From Mycobacteriaceae bacterium (lineage in GTDB: Bacteria > Actinomycetota > Actinomycetes > Mycobacteriales > Mycobacteriaceae): a DNA stretch of 6,935 nucleotides. The position numbers and the translations under genes are program-made. Positions 1 through 5,950 of the stretch are shown in pieces. Position 1 is the first letter of the stretch. The number at the start of each line of letters is the position of its first letter. Location of the stretch: assembly GCA_019242135.1 (NCBI GenBank), contig JAFAWC010000380.1, positions 1 to 6,935 of the forward strand, given 5' to 3'. Under the pieces are notes generated by a model that was not told the DNA's origin, did not search any database, and saw nothing but the letters and a program-made list of their open reading frames with translations.

Positions 1-811
1 GCATCAGCTCGTAGCTGGGCCGGGTGCCCAGCAGTCCGATCGATCCGGTCACCCACGGCAGCTCATCGGACAGCACGTCCTTGCCCAGTAGCGCCTTCGC
101 GCAGCCAGCACCGAGCACATCGGCGATCTCGGTGACCTCGGCGGCCGCCCCGCGTGCGCCGGAGCCCACCAGCATCGCCACCCGTTCGCCGGCGTTGATG
201 ACGTCGGCGGCCCGTCGCAGTCCTTGTTCGTCGGGCGCGACCTCGGGCCATTCGAAGCCCACGCTGGACGGCACCATCTTGAACGCGTGGGTCGGCGCGG
301 AGTATTGGAGTTCCTGTACGTCGGCCGGAATGATGATCGCCGTCGGGCAGCGTCGGGTCATCGCGGTGCGGATCGCGCGGTCCAGCACGTTCGGCAACTG
401 CTCGGGCACGGTCACCATCTGCACGTAGTCACTCGCGACGTCCTTGTACAGGCTCATCAGGTCGACTTCCTGCTGATAGGAGCCGCCCATCGCGCTGCGG
501 TTGGTCTGCCCGACGATCGCGACCACCGGCACGCGATCCAGCTTGGCGTCGTATAAGCCATTGAGCAGGTGTATCGCCCCCGGCCCGGACGTGGCGGCGC
601 ACACTCCCACCCGGCCGCTGAACTTCGCGTAGCCGACCGCCTCGAACGCACACATCTCCTCGTGGCGCGCCTGGATGAACTTGGGCTTGTTCCCGGCCCG
701 CCCCCAGGCCCCCAGCAGCCCGTTGATGCCGTCACCGGCGTAGGCGAACACTTTGTCGACATCCCAGTCGCGGAGCCGTTGCAGCACAAAGTCAGCGACG
801 GATGTTGCCAT
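1..811 (-). CDS. Thiamine-diphosphate-dependent enzyme, PoxB/acetolactate synthase-like (N-terminal part, runs off left edge)
   Basis: About 270 N-terminal residues are visible, beginning MATSVADFVLQRL; the rest lies beyond base 1. Seen: the N-terminal TPP-binding fold with the RHEE motif at residues 49-52, where Glu51 matches the glutamate that activates the thiamine ring in this superfamily. There is also the TSGPG turn near 74-78, a GLYDAK..VPVVAIVGQ strand typical of the family, and from about 190 the start of the central domain. Known: such proteins (pyruvate oxidase, acetolactate synthase, YdaP-like enzymes) are usually 550-600 residues and decarboxylate 2-oxo acids using TPP, often with FAD. 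The substrate cannot be set from this half. The start is well supported: GAAGAGGG lies 6 nt upstream of the ATG. It follows the alpha/beta hydrolase gene after 43 nt on the same strand, so cotranscription is likely, though a palindrome in the gap might give it separate control. Confidence 0.9.
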   Translation of the reverse strand, partial: MATSVADFVLQRLRDWDVDKVFAYAGDGINGLLGAWGRAGNKPKFIQARHEEMCAFEAVGYAKFSGRVGVCAATSGPGAIHLLNGLYDAKLDRVPVVAIVGQTNRSAMGGSYQQEVDLMSLYKDVASDYVQMVTVPEQLPNVLDRAIRTAMTRRCPTAIIIPADVQELQYSAPTHAFKMVPSSVGFEWPEVAPDEQGLRRAADVINAGERVAMLVGSGARGAAAEVTEIADVLGAGCAKALLGKDVLSDELPWVTGSIGLLGTRPSYELM

Positions 812-817
812 CGGACA

Positions 818-825
818 CCCTCTTC
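818..825 (-). promoter_or_regulatory. Ribosome binding site of the TPP-dependent enzyme gene
   Basis: On the minus strand GAAGAGGG is followed by 6 nt and then the ATG at 811. It fixes the start of the left-edge gene, which otherwise has no stop codon inside the window. Confidence 0.6.
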
Positions 826-847
826 CGTGATTGAAGATCAATTCACG
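826..847. promoter_or_regulatory. Inverted repeat in the hydrolase/TPP-enzyme gap
   Basis: The 43-nt gap between the hydrolase stop and the TPP-enzyme start contains a perfect 13-bp odd palindrome, ATTGA-AGA-TCAAT (830-842). It extends outward as CGTG/CACG arms with one unpaired base, spanning 826-847. As RNA it would form a 9-bp stem with a 3-nt loop and no following U-tract; as DNA it could be a regulator site. It lies about 15-36 nt upstream of the TPP-enzyme ATG. Its role (operator, mRNA processing or stability hairpin) is inference. Confidence 0.4.
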
Positions 848-854
848 AAATGGA

Positions 855-1796
855 TTACCCCCCGGCCGCGCGGCCTAGACAGGATGGCGGTGACAACGCG
901 TGCCCACCGATGCGCCGCTCGCGCGAAGAGCAGAAATCCCCGATGAGGTCGACCAGCCGGGGCCACACCGCACGCGGCAGGTCGTGGCCCATCCCGGCGA
1001 TGGTCTCCAGCCGGGCATCCGGGATCGCCGTAGCCGTGGCCGCGCCTCCGGTGGGATGGACCATTCGGTCGCGGTCGCCGTGGATCACGAGGGTGGGCAC
1101 GTCGATCTGCCGCAATTCCCGGGTGCGGTCACCGGAGGCGAAGATGCCGGCCAGCTGGCGCGGCACGCCATCGGATGTGTGGTCGCGGTCCCAGTCCATG
1201 CCCGCGCGTTGGGTGACCCACTGCTCGTCGAACGGGAAACCGTGCGACCCGATGTGCCGGAAGATCATCACCGCCCGGCGGATCGCTTGGTCGCGGGTGC
1301 GCGGCGGGCGTGCCGTGGCCAGCCGCCACCACGTCGACACCGCCGGGCGGCCGATGCCCGGCGCGCCGGTCGTGGACATCAGCGACGTCAGGGTCCGGAC
1401 CCGCCTCGGATAGTGCGCGGCGACGGTCTGGGCGATCATGCCACCCATCGAGATGCCCACCAGGTGCGCGTCCGGGTGGCCCAGCGTGTCGAGAAGCCCG
1501 ACCGTGTCGCGCGCCATATCGCCGAGGTGGTACTGGCGGGAATGGCTGCCGCCCCGCACGATTGCCCACGGTTTGGGTGCTGGAAAACTCATGTGCGTCG
1601 ACCGGCCGACGTCGCGGTTGTCGATCCGCGTCACCAGGAACCCGCGCCCCGCGAGCGCCTCGGCGAACTCATATGGCCACGAATGCAATTGCTGACCAAG
1701 TCCGGGGATCAGCACGATCGGCGCACCGCCAGCGTTGCCAATCTCGTCGTAGCACAGTCGAATTCCCCTGCCGACGTCGACGATGCGCTCGGTCAT
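855..1796 (-). CDS. Alpha/beta hydrolase
   Basis: A complete 313-residue protein. Seen: strand and oxyanion region VLIPGLGQ at about 28-35, a DNRDVGRST segment at 59-67, the nucleophile elbow GISMGG with Ser116, an acid in HGDRDRMV at 239-246 (Asp243 the likelier catalytic residue) and His271 in GMGHDLP. All three triad members are present in the normal order and the length suits the family (about 280-310). The last 20 or so residues look like a non-conserved tail. Known: this branch resembles mycobacterial LipG-type hydrolases and methylesterases such as RdmC, which cleave esters; the substrate here is unknown. The ATG overlaps the P450 stop as ATGA and is preceded 7 nt upstream by GAAGGAGAGGG, a very strong Shine-Dalgarno site, so the two genes are translationally linked. 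It is cytoplasmic by sequence: no signal peptide is seen. Confidence 0.93.
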   Translation of the reverse strand: MTERIVDVGRGIRLCYDEIGNAGGAPIVLIPGLGQQLHSWPYEFAEALAGRGFLVTRIDNRDVGRSTHMSFPAPKPWAIVRGGSHSRQYHLGDMARDTVGLLDTLGHPDAHLVGISMGGMIAQTVAAHYPRRVRTLTSLMSTTGAPGIGRPAVSTWWRLATARPPRTRDQAIRRAVMIFRHIGSHGFPFDEQWVTQRAGMDWDRDHTSDGVPRQLAGIFASGDRTRELRQIDVPTLVIHGDRDRMVHPTGGAATATAIPDARLETIAGMGHDLPRAVWPRLVDLIGDFCSSRERRIGGHALSPPSCLGRAAGG

Positions 1797-3151
1797 GCGA
1801 TTACCCTCTCCTTCTGCAGGCGGGCGGCGTCGCCCAATCCACAGCCACGGCGGTACACCACCGCACGGCCGCCGTGCGCGGGCGCGGTCGTGACGCCCCG
1901 CGAATGCGCAGGCTCGCCTTTGGCGTAGGTGGTAGCGAACTCGAATTCACGCAGTAAGGTGCGCAGCGTCACGTTCATCTCCATGTTGGCGAACGCCGCG
2001 CCGATGCAGCGGCGCACGCCGCCACCGAACGGAATCCACGTATGAGTGTCAGGGGTGGTGCCGAGGAACCGGTCGGGGTTGAACGCCTTGGCATTCGGGA
2101 AATTCTCCTCTGATGCATGCGCCAGCCCGATACTGACGATTACGATGTGATTCGCCGGGATCACCCACTCGCCCAGCCTGATTCGCGTGCGAGTCATCCG
2201 CAGCGTGCCGTCGACCACTGGACGTGTCCGCTGCACCTCCCAGATCGTGGCCTGCTGCAGCTGCGACCCGCCGGCATCGGCCTCCTCGGTCAGCCGGGCC
2301 AGCAGGCGTGGATGCCGGCGCAGCCGCTCGACCGTCCACGCCAGCGTGGTGGCGGTGGTCTCGTGACCGGCGGTCAGCAGGGTCAGCAGTTCGTCGGCGA
2401 CGTGGCGGTCACAGATCGGCTCGCCGTTCTCGTAGCGCGCAGCCAGCAGCATCGACAGCACGTCGCTGCGTTCGTCGAACGCCGGATCGGAGCGGGCCTC
2501 GGCGATGAGACGGTCGATGATCTCGTCGTAGCGGCGCCGGTAGGCCAGGAACCGGCCCCACGGGCTCCAGCGCCCGAGGTCGCGGCGGGCGAACTCGGGC
2601 AGCACGGCCAACCGTGAACCCAGTGCGACGGCCGGCGGCAGCAGCTCACGCAGCTCGTCGAGCGCGCCGCCTTGTGCGCCGAACACCGCACGCAAGATCG
2701 CGTTGAGCGTGATCCGCATCATCGGCTGCAGCGTCTGGAACTCCTGGCCTTCGGGCCAGCCGGCGATTTCGCGCCTCACCTCCTCTTCGACAAGGTGCTC
2801 GTAGCCCTGCATTCGTTTGCCGTGAAACGGCGGGACGAGCAGCTTGCGGCGCTCGCGATGCTCGTCTCCGTCCAGGCTGAACGTCGAACCGGGGCCGAGG
2901 ATGACACCGAGGTTCGACGCCCGCCCGACTCGCTCGGCGCTGCTGGTGAACAGATCCTTGATGACGGCAGGATCGCTGATCACCACCGCGTCGCCGAAGA
3001 TCGGCAGTTTCAGGGTGAACGCGGAGCCGTACCGCTTCGCGAGCGCGCCGACGGTCCGGCCGCGGCCGGCCACGAAACCGATTCCCGCAAGGAGCTTCGG
3101 TATCGGCGGTGCGGGCGGGAGCCGCACGGGATCTGTCGTCGCTTCACCCAT
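1793..3151 (-). CDS. cyp138: Cytochrome P450, CYP138-like
   Basis: A 452-residue bacterial class I P450, a haem monooxygenase taking electrons from a ferredoxin and reductase. Seen: the I-helix oxygen-activation motif AGHETT at 261-266, the ExxR motif EVQR at 305-308 and the haem loop FGGGVRRCIG at 375-384 with Cys382 as the iron ligand. From memory, segments such as PPFHGK, NAILRAVFGA, SPWGR and GAAFANMEM match Mycobacterium tuberculosis CYP138 (Rv0136) closely; no alignment was run. The substrate of CYP138 is not established. I chose the ATG at 3151 because GAGAGGGG lies just upstream. An in-frame ATG at 3196 would add 15 residues (MVPWST...) and falls inside the GGTAC array. The stop overlaps the hydrolase start by 4 nt. 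Ferredoxin and reductase genes are not in the window. The C-terminal 15-20 residues extend beyond the usual family end. Confidence 0.93.
   Translation of the reverse strand: MGEATTDPVRLPPAPPIPKLLAGIGFVAGRGRTVGALAKRYGSAFTLKLPIFGDAVVISDPAVIKDLFTSSAERVGRASNLGVILGPGSTFSLDGDEHRERRKLLVPPFHGKRMQGYEHLVEEEVRREIAGWPEGQEFQTLQPMMRITLNAILRAVFGAQGGALDELRELLPPAVALGSRLAVLPEFARRDLGRWSPWGRFLAYRRRYDEIIDRLIAEARSDPAFDERSDVLSMLLAARYENGEPICDRHVADELLTLLTAGHETTATTLAWTVERLRRHPRLLARLTEEADAGGSQLQQATIWEVQRTRPVVDGTLRMTRTRIRLGEWVIPANHIVIVSIGLAHASEENFPNAKAFNPDRFLGTTPDTHTWIPFGGGVRRCIGAAFANMEMNVTLRTLLREFEFATTYAKGEPAHSRGVTTAPAHGGRAVVYRRGCGLGDAARLQKERVIA
1804..1814 (-). promoter_or_regulatory. Strong ribosome binding site for the hydrolase, inside the P450 3' end
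   Basis: The minus strand reads GAAGGAGAGGG, then 7 nt, then the hydrolase ATG at 1796. The site lies within the last codons of the P450 gene and, with the ATGA stop/start overlap, supports coupled translation. Confidence 0.7.
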
Positions 3152-3155
3152 GTCG

Positions 3156-3163
3156 CCCCTCTC
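3156..3163 (-). promoter_or_regulatory. Ribosome binding site that decides the P450 start
   Basis: GAGAGGGG on the minus strand stands 4 nt before the ATG at 3151. Nothing comparable precedes the alternative ATG at 3196, which favours the shorter P450 reading. Confidence 0.55.
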
Positions 3164-3178
3164 GTCGCGCCGCATCGC

Positions 3179-3220
3179 GGTACTCCAAGGTACCACCCGA
3201 CGGTACTACGCGGTACCGCG
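3179..3220. promoter_or_regulatory. GGTAC repeat array, candidate operator of the P450 operon
   Basis: GGTAC occurs at 3179, 3189, 3202 and 3212, a spacing of 10, 13 and 10 nt. The array is two copies of a 16-bp unit, GGTACTnnnnGGTACC (3179-3194 and 3202-3217), identical at 13 of 16 positions and 23 bp apart. The second unit ends in a perfect 12-bp palindrome, CGCGGTACCGCG (3209-3220). On the minus strand TACCTT (3192-3187) inside the first unit fits a TANNNT -10 box, giving a leader of roughly 30 nt to the P450 ATG. A dimeric repressor of the TetR kind binding here would cover this promoter. The regulator is not encoded in the window; its identity is inference. Confidence 0.5.
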
Positions 3221-3278
3221 AGCCCCCAGCGTCACCACGAACACCACCATGTCGCCGAACCGCCGCCGACACGACGGG

Positions 3279-3284
3279 TATGGT
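3279..3284 (+). promoter_or_regulatory. -10 box of a leaderless transcript for the HugZ-like gene
   Basis: TATGGT is followed by exactly 6 nt (GCCGAC) and then GTG at 3291. In mycobacteria a TANNNT box at this distance places the transcription start on the start codon itself. There is no Shine-Dalgarno sequence, and no convincing -35 box is seen. Confidence 0.5.
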
Positions 3285-3290
3285 GCCGAC

Positions 3291-4115
3291 GTGACATCCG
3301 GCCAGCGCGATCACGGCGACCCGGGTGACGCGCCGTCCGCGCCGCCGCCGCTGGCACCGGTCGTCAATGCGCGCCGTCCGTCGCCCGCCGAGGAGGCACG
3401 CACGATCGCGGCCTCCACCAACGTGGGCACACTGGCGACGCTGACCAGCGCCGGGGACCCCTGGGCGTCGTTCGTCACATACGGTCTGCTCGGCGGCGCC
3501 CCGGTGCTCTGCGTGTCACGGCTGGCAGAGCATGGCCGAAACCTCGACGAGGATCCCAGGGCCAGCCTCGCGATCGTCGCCCCGGGCACCCGTCCCGATC
3601 CACTGGAAAGCCGACGAATCACGTTGGCCGGCACCGCCGAACGCCCCGTAGGTGACGAGCGGGCCGCCGCGCGCGACGCGCACCTCGCCGCGATCGACGC
3701 CGCCAGGTACTACATCGACTACAGCGACTTCACGTTGTGGGTGCTGCGCGTGGCCCGGGTGCGGTGGGTGGGTGGTTACGGCCGAATGGATTCTGAAACG
3801 GGCGCGGAGTACCTGGCCGCCCTTCCCGACCCGATTGCGCCCCTTGCCTCCGCCGCGATCGGGCACCTCAACGCCGACCACGCCGACGCACTGGCCGCAA
3901 TGGCCCGGGCGCTCGGTGGGTATCCCGACGCGGAGGCCGCGACGTGTACCGGCGTTGACCGCTACGGGCTTGAGCTTAGGGTTGCCAGCCATCGCGGAAT
4001 CGCCTACACGCGTGTGGGTTTCGCCGATCCGATCGGTTCGATCGAAGAATTACGCTCTGCGACAGTGAAATTGGTGCACCAGGCCAGAGAAGCCATATCG
4101 AGATCTTCACCTTGA
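3291..4115 (+). CDS. HugZ-like split-barrel protein (PNPOx-type domain plus DUF2470)
   Basis: 274 residues. Seen: a Pro/Ala-rich leader (about 1-28), a flavin-reductase-like split-barrel domain of the pyridoxamine-phosphate-oxidase type (about 30-165) closing with WVGGYGRMD at 159-167, then a DUF2470 domain (about 185-265) with GHLNADHADAL at 191-201 and VDRYGLELR at 222-230. Known: this two-domain layout is that of HugZ/HutZ proteins, some of which bind and degrade haem with the DUF2470 histidines taking part; other members have no assigned activity. Haem use here is inference. I chose GTG at 3291 because TATGGT lies 6 nt before it, a leaderless arrangement. An in-frame ATG at 3249 would add 14 residues (MSPNRRRHDGYGAD) of Arg-rich sequence unlike the fold. 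It is divergent from the P450 with a 139-nt spacer, and both promoters may share control. Confidence 0.85.
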   Translation: MTSGQRDHGDPGDAPSAPPPLAPVVNARRPSPAEEARTIAASTNVGTLATLTSAGDPWASFVTYGLLGGAPVLCVSRLAEHGRNLDEDPRASLAIVAPGTRPDPLESRRITLAGTAERPVGDERAAARDAHLAAIDAARYYIDYSDFTLWVLRVARVRWVGGYGRMDSETGAEYLAALPDPIAPLASAAIGHLNADHADALAAMARALGGYPDAEAATCTGVDRYGLELRVASHRGIAYTRVGFADPIGSIEELRSATVKLVHQAREAISRSSP

Positions 4116-4123
4116 CCGCTTGA

Positions 4124-4143
4124 TGGCGAGGGGTTTGTCGCCA
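4124..4143 (+). terminator. Possible weak hairpin terminator after the HugZ-like gene
   Basis: TGGCGA (4124-4129) pairs with TCGCCA (4138-4143) across an 8-nt loop, starting 9 nt after the stop codon. The stem is only 6 bp and no T-tract follows, so it is at best a mycobacterial-style hairpin without U-tail. Confidence 0.3.
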
Positions 4144-4360
4144 GACTGCGGTGACGGACGAGGCGGTTGTCCGGCGAAATACATGCCGTCCGGACCGACA
4201 ATGCCCAGCTGCTCGCGAAGGCAAGAGCTGCGCGGCCGCCGCCGTAGACCTCCGTAACAATCCTCTGCGGTAGTCGCGACCGAGCGCCCGAAGACCAATA
4301 TTCTCCGAACAACAGAATCGAGTTCACGTCTAGATCCCTCCACGCGCGTGTTTTGCGTTC

Positions 4361-4366
4361 TACGCT
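4361..4366 (+). promoter_or_regulatory. -10 box of a leaderless transcript for phoU
   Basis: TACGCT, then 6 nt (AAAGGA), then GTG at 4373. The purine run AAAGGA touches the start codon and is too close to work as a Shine-Dalgarno site, so a leaderless start is the better reading. No PHO-box-like direct repeat was recognised upstream. Confidence 0.5.
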
Positions 4367-4372
4367 AAAGGA

Positions 4373-5032
4373 GTGAGGACCGCTTTCCGCGAGCAGCTTG
4401 AGGGGCTGACCGCTTCCCTGGCGGTGATGTGCGAACTGTCGGGTACCGCGATGGGCGTGGCGACCCGAGCGTTGATCGAGGCGGATGTGGTGGCCGCCGA
4501 AGAGGTCATCGGCCATCATGGTCGGCTCTCGGAGATGAGAACTCAGGCTGAGCAGCACGCGATTACGTTGCTGGCGTTGCAGGCTCCCGTGGCCAGAGAT
4601 CTGCGGGCGGTGGTCGGATCGCTTCAAATCGCCGCCGATGCCGAGCGCATGGGCGGCTTGGCGCACCATGTGGCTCGCATCGTCCGACGCCGCCATCCCG
4701 TCGCTGTGCTGCCCGAAGAGATGACAGTATTTTTCGCCGAGATGGGACACGCCGCGGTGGACATGAGCACGAGCGCCGGCGATGTTGTGCTGTCGTGCGA
4801 TCCGAGGCAGGCCGCCCAGTTACGCCAGCAGGACGAGGCGATGAACGCCTTGCATTACGAGGTGCTCTCGGCGTTGGTGGATCGGGAGTGGAACCACGGT
4901 GTCGAGACCGCGGTGGATGTCACGTTGTTGGGCCGGTTTTATGAGCGGTTCGCCGACCACGCCGTCGAGATCGGTCGACGCGTGATCTTTCAGGCCACCG
5001 GACAGTTCACGGAATCGAGCGCATCCAACTAA
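4373..5032 (+). CDS. phoU: PhoU/PhoY phosphate-signalling regulator
   Basis: 219 residues, close to the usual PhoU length. Seen: two tandem PhoU helical repeats. The first (about 10-105) holds LLALQAPVARDLRAV and IAADAERMGGLAHHVA, the second (about 115-210) ends with LLGRFYERFADHAVEIGRRV at 185-204; the E/DxxxD metal-site residues of the family are present in ERMGG and ERFADH. Known: PhoU links the Pst phosphate transporter to the SenX3/PhoR-type sensor kinase and keeps the phosphate response off when phosphate is plentiful. Mycobacteria carry paralogues PhoY1 and PhoY2, which have been tied to persister formation. The protein starts MRTAFREQL, close to the PhoY start as remembered; which paralogue it represents is not clear. 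No pst or kinase genes lie nearby, as expected for orphan phoY genes. GTG start, apparently leaderless. Its 3' end converges with vapC across 242 nt. Confidence 0.93.
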   Translation: MRTAFREQLEGLTASLAVMCELSGTAMGVATRALIEADVVAAEEVIGHHGRLSEMRTQAEQHAITLLALQAPVARDLRAVVGSLQIAADAERMGGLAHHVARIVRRRHPVAVLPEEMTVFFAEMGHAAVDMSTSAGDVVLSCDPRQAAQLRQQDEAMNALHYEVLSALVDREWNHGVETAVDVTLLGRFYERFADHAVEIGRRVIFQATGQFTESSASN

Positions 5033-5274
5033 GGGAATAGACTGAGGTGGCAGCGATTTGCCCATGCTCAGTTTGCACCTTCTCAGTCAACGCGACTTGC
5101 CCCACCTGACTCGACCGTCGCCGCGAAAGCGATCTCTCACCGTCAACGGGGGCGCGTCCTGGGGTCGGACGCCGGACCCGTCCGGTTCTTCGCCGCGCGA
5201 TTAGGTCGCCCGCCGTTGTCGCGCCGTCCAGCTACCAACCTGCGCAATATGCAGAGATGCAAGTTCGATCCGCG
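5033..5274. other. Convergent intergenic region between phoU and vapC
   Basis: 242 bases where phoU and vapC end facing each other. Its left third holds the TTGC-type repeats. The rest has only a weak 5-bp hairpin (GGGTC 5162-5166 / GACCC 5175-5179) and no convincing open frame or terminator. Confidence 0.5.
5041..5111. repeat. Iterated TTGC-type repeats, possible insertion-sequence end
   Basis: Two abutting 16-bp units, TTTGCCCATGCTCAGT (5057-5072) and TTTGCACCTTCTCAGT (5072-5087), agree at 13 of 16 positions. A more diverged third, CTTGCCCCACCTGACT, lies at 5096-5111, and units one and three share a GCGA(T/C)TTGCCC core. ACTGAGGTGGCA at 5041-5052 is an inverted relative of the same sequence. 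Short repeated motifs clustered like this are typical of transposase-binding ends in the IS21 family. No transposase remnant accompanies them, so the assignment is inference. Confidence 0.35.
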
Positions 5275-5673
5275 TCAGAACAAAGGCTCAGTTTGTAATC
5301 CGCAATGCTTGCGAATCACCTCGTAGTCGCGATCACGATGTGCCACAGTGACCCCGATCCGCAACGCCATCGCGGCCACCTGGCAATCGATCAGGCTGCG
5401 TACGGTGTCACCGCCGCGACGACAGCGCCGGTGGATAGCGGCCGCGTCTTCTGCGTCGCGCACCGGGGCATGCGGCTCGATGTCGAACCGCTGCAGTAGT
5501 CGCCTCCGCAGTGCTGCTTTGGCCTCGTCCGTCGTACCAATCAGCAGCTCCATCATCACGACCTCAGGCACGATCACCTTCGCGTCGGCGGCAATCCGAT
5601 CTGCTAGCCAGCGGCTGGCGAACGAGTCAGCCGTGGACATAAATTCGATCCAGACAGAAGTGTCGACAATCAT
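5275..5673 (-). CDS. vapC: VapC toxin, PIN-domain ribonuclease
   Basis: 132 residues, the standard VapC length. Seen: [10 protein letters not shown] with Asp4, Glu42 in [10 protein letters not shown], Asp96 in SLIDCQVAA and Asp114/Asp116 in AHRDRDYE, which together make the acidic magnesium site of a PIN nuclease; none is missing, so the toxin looks active. Known: VapC toxins cleave tRNA or rRNA and are blocked by VapB. The target RNA cannot be told from sequence. The ATG follows the vapB stop codon with no gap (TAG ATG), and no separate ribosome binding site is evident, so translation probably depends on vapB. It is flanked at its 3' side by insertion-sequence-like repeats, which with the ISL3 remnant beyond vapB suggests arrival on mobile DNA. 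Confidence 0.95.
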   Translation of the reverse strand: MIVDTSVWIEFMSTADSFASRWLADRIAADAKVIVPEVVMMELLIGTTDEAKAALRRRLLQRFDIEPHAPVRDAEDAAAIHRRCRRGGDTVRSLIDCQVAAMALRIGVTVAHRDRDYEVIRKHCGLQTEPLF

Positions 5674-5901
5674 CTAAGACTGGTCTGCGAGTCCGGTGGC
5701 CGCGTCCGAAAACGATTCGATCTCATCATTGGTGAAATCGAAGCCGCTGCCCTGAAGCGCCAACGCCTCATCGCGACCTAGCGGTTCGCCAACGAGTCTG
5801 CGTAGGGCGAGGTCAACGGCACTCCGCTTCGAATCCAGTCGGTACATTCGCTGCGCGGCGGCCACAAGTTCGTCGTCGATATCGATGTTGGTCCGCGACA
5901 T
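5674..5901 (-). CDS. vapB: VapB antitoxin, ribbon-helix-helix type
   Basis: 75 residues. Seen: an N-terminal MSRTNIDIDDELVAAAQ strand-helix and KRSAVDLALRRLVGEPL, the DNA-binding part of the type II VapB family (DUF2191-like), then an acidic C-terminal tail (about 45-75) that would wrap the toxin. Known: VapB neutralises VapC and, with it, represses the vapBC promoter. I chose the ATG at 5901 because TATCAT stands exactly 6 nt upstream and the family starts MSRTNI or similar. The frame stays open further upstream to 6090, but that part is antisense to the ISL3 transposase remnant and is not family sequence. The promoter region holds tandem and inverted repeats, the likely autoregulatory operator. 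Confidence 0.93.
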   Translation of the reverse strand: MSRTNIDIDDELVAAAQRMYRLDSKRSAVDLALRRLVGEPLGRDEALALQGSGFDFTNDEIESFSDAATGLADQS

Positions 5902-5902
5902 G

Positions 5903-5927
5903 ACACCATGATACACCATGATGTGTA
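5903..5927. promoter_or_regulatory. vapBC promoter and operator repeats
   Basis: A perfect 10-bp tandem repeat, ACACCATGAT at 5903-5912 and 5913-5922, overlaps an inverted repeat TACAC-N6-GTGTA (5912-5927). On the minus strand TATCAT (5913-5908), then 6 nt, then the vapB ATG gives a leaderless promoter lying inside these repeats. A ribbon-helix-helix VapB binding here would block RNA polymerase, the usual autoregulation of such pairs. Binding itself is inference. Confidence 0.6.
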
Positions 5928-5950
5928 CCGATCGAATATCAGTTTCGTCC

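Larger units (their letters stand above)
4116..4372. other. Intergenic region between the HugZ-like gene and phoU
   Basis: 257 bases. It holds the weak hairpin at its left end and the phoU promoter at its right end. On the minus strand a 78-codon open frame (4343-4107) encodes a stretch reading QLGIVGPDGMYFAGQPPRP that looks more protein-like than random, but I recognise no family, see no ribosome binding site, and its end overlaps the HugZ-like gene. It may be a decayed gene tail. No RNA gene was recognised. Confidence 0.5.

Noticed and set aside
864..875. Perfect 12-bp palindrome GGCCGCGCGGCC near the hydrolase 3' end
   Set aside because: It is pure G/C inside coding sequence; such palindromes are common in high-GC DNA and no T-tract or second element supports a role.
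900..1928. Long plus-strand open frame of about 340 codons across the hydrolase gene
   Set aside because: It is antisense to a complete hydrolase with an intact triad; its translation is Arg/Pro/His-rich with no family resemblance, an effect of high GC.
2844..3290. Upstream extension of the HugZ-like frame by 149 codons
   Set aside because: This part is antisense to the P450 N-terminus, is unlike the split-barrel family, and the leaderless signal sits at 3279-3291.
4004..4750. Minus-strand open frame of 248 codons across the 5' part of phoU and the spacer
   Set aside because: It is antisense to the clear PhoU first repeat and the HugZ-like 3' end; no ribosome binding site and no recognisable domain.
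5162..5179. Hairpin GGGTC/GACCC as a phoU or vapC terminator
   Set aside because: Only 5 bp with an 8-nt loop and no T-tract, and more than 90 nt from either stop codon.
5286..5295. GCTCAGTTTG repeated exactly from 5066-5075
   Set aside because: This 10-bp match falls in the last codons of vapC, and its flanks do not extend the similarity, so it is probably chance.
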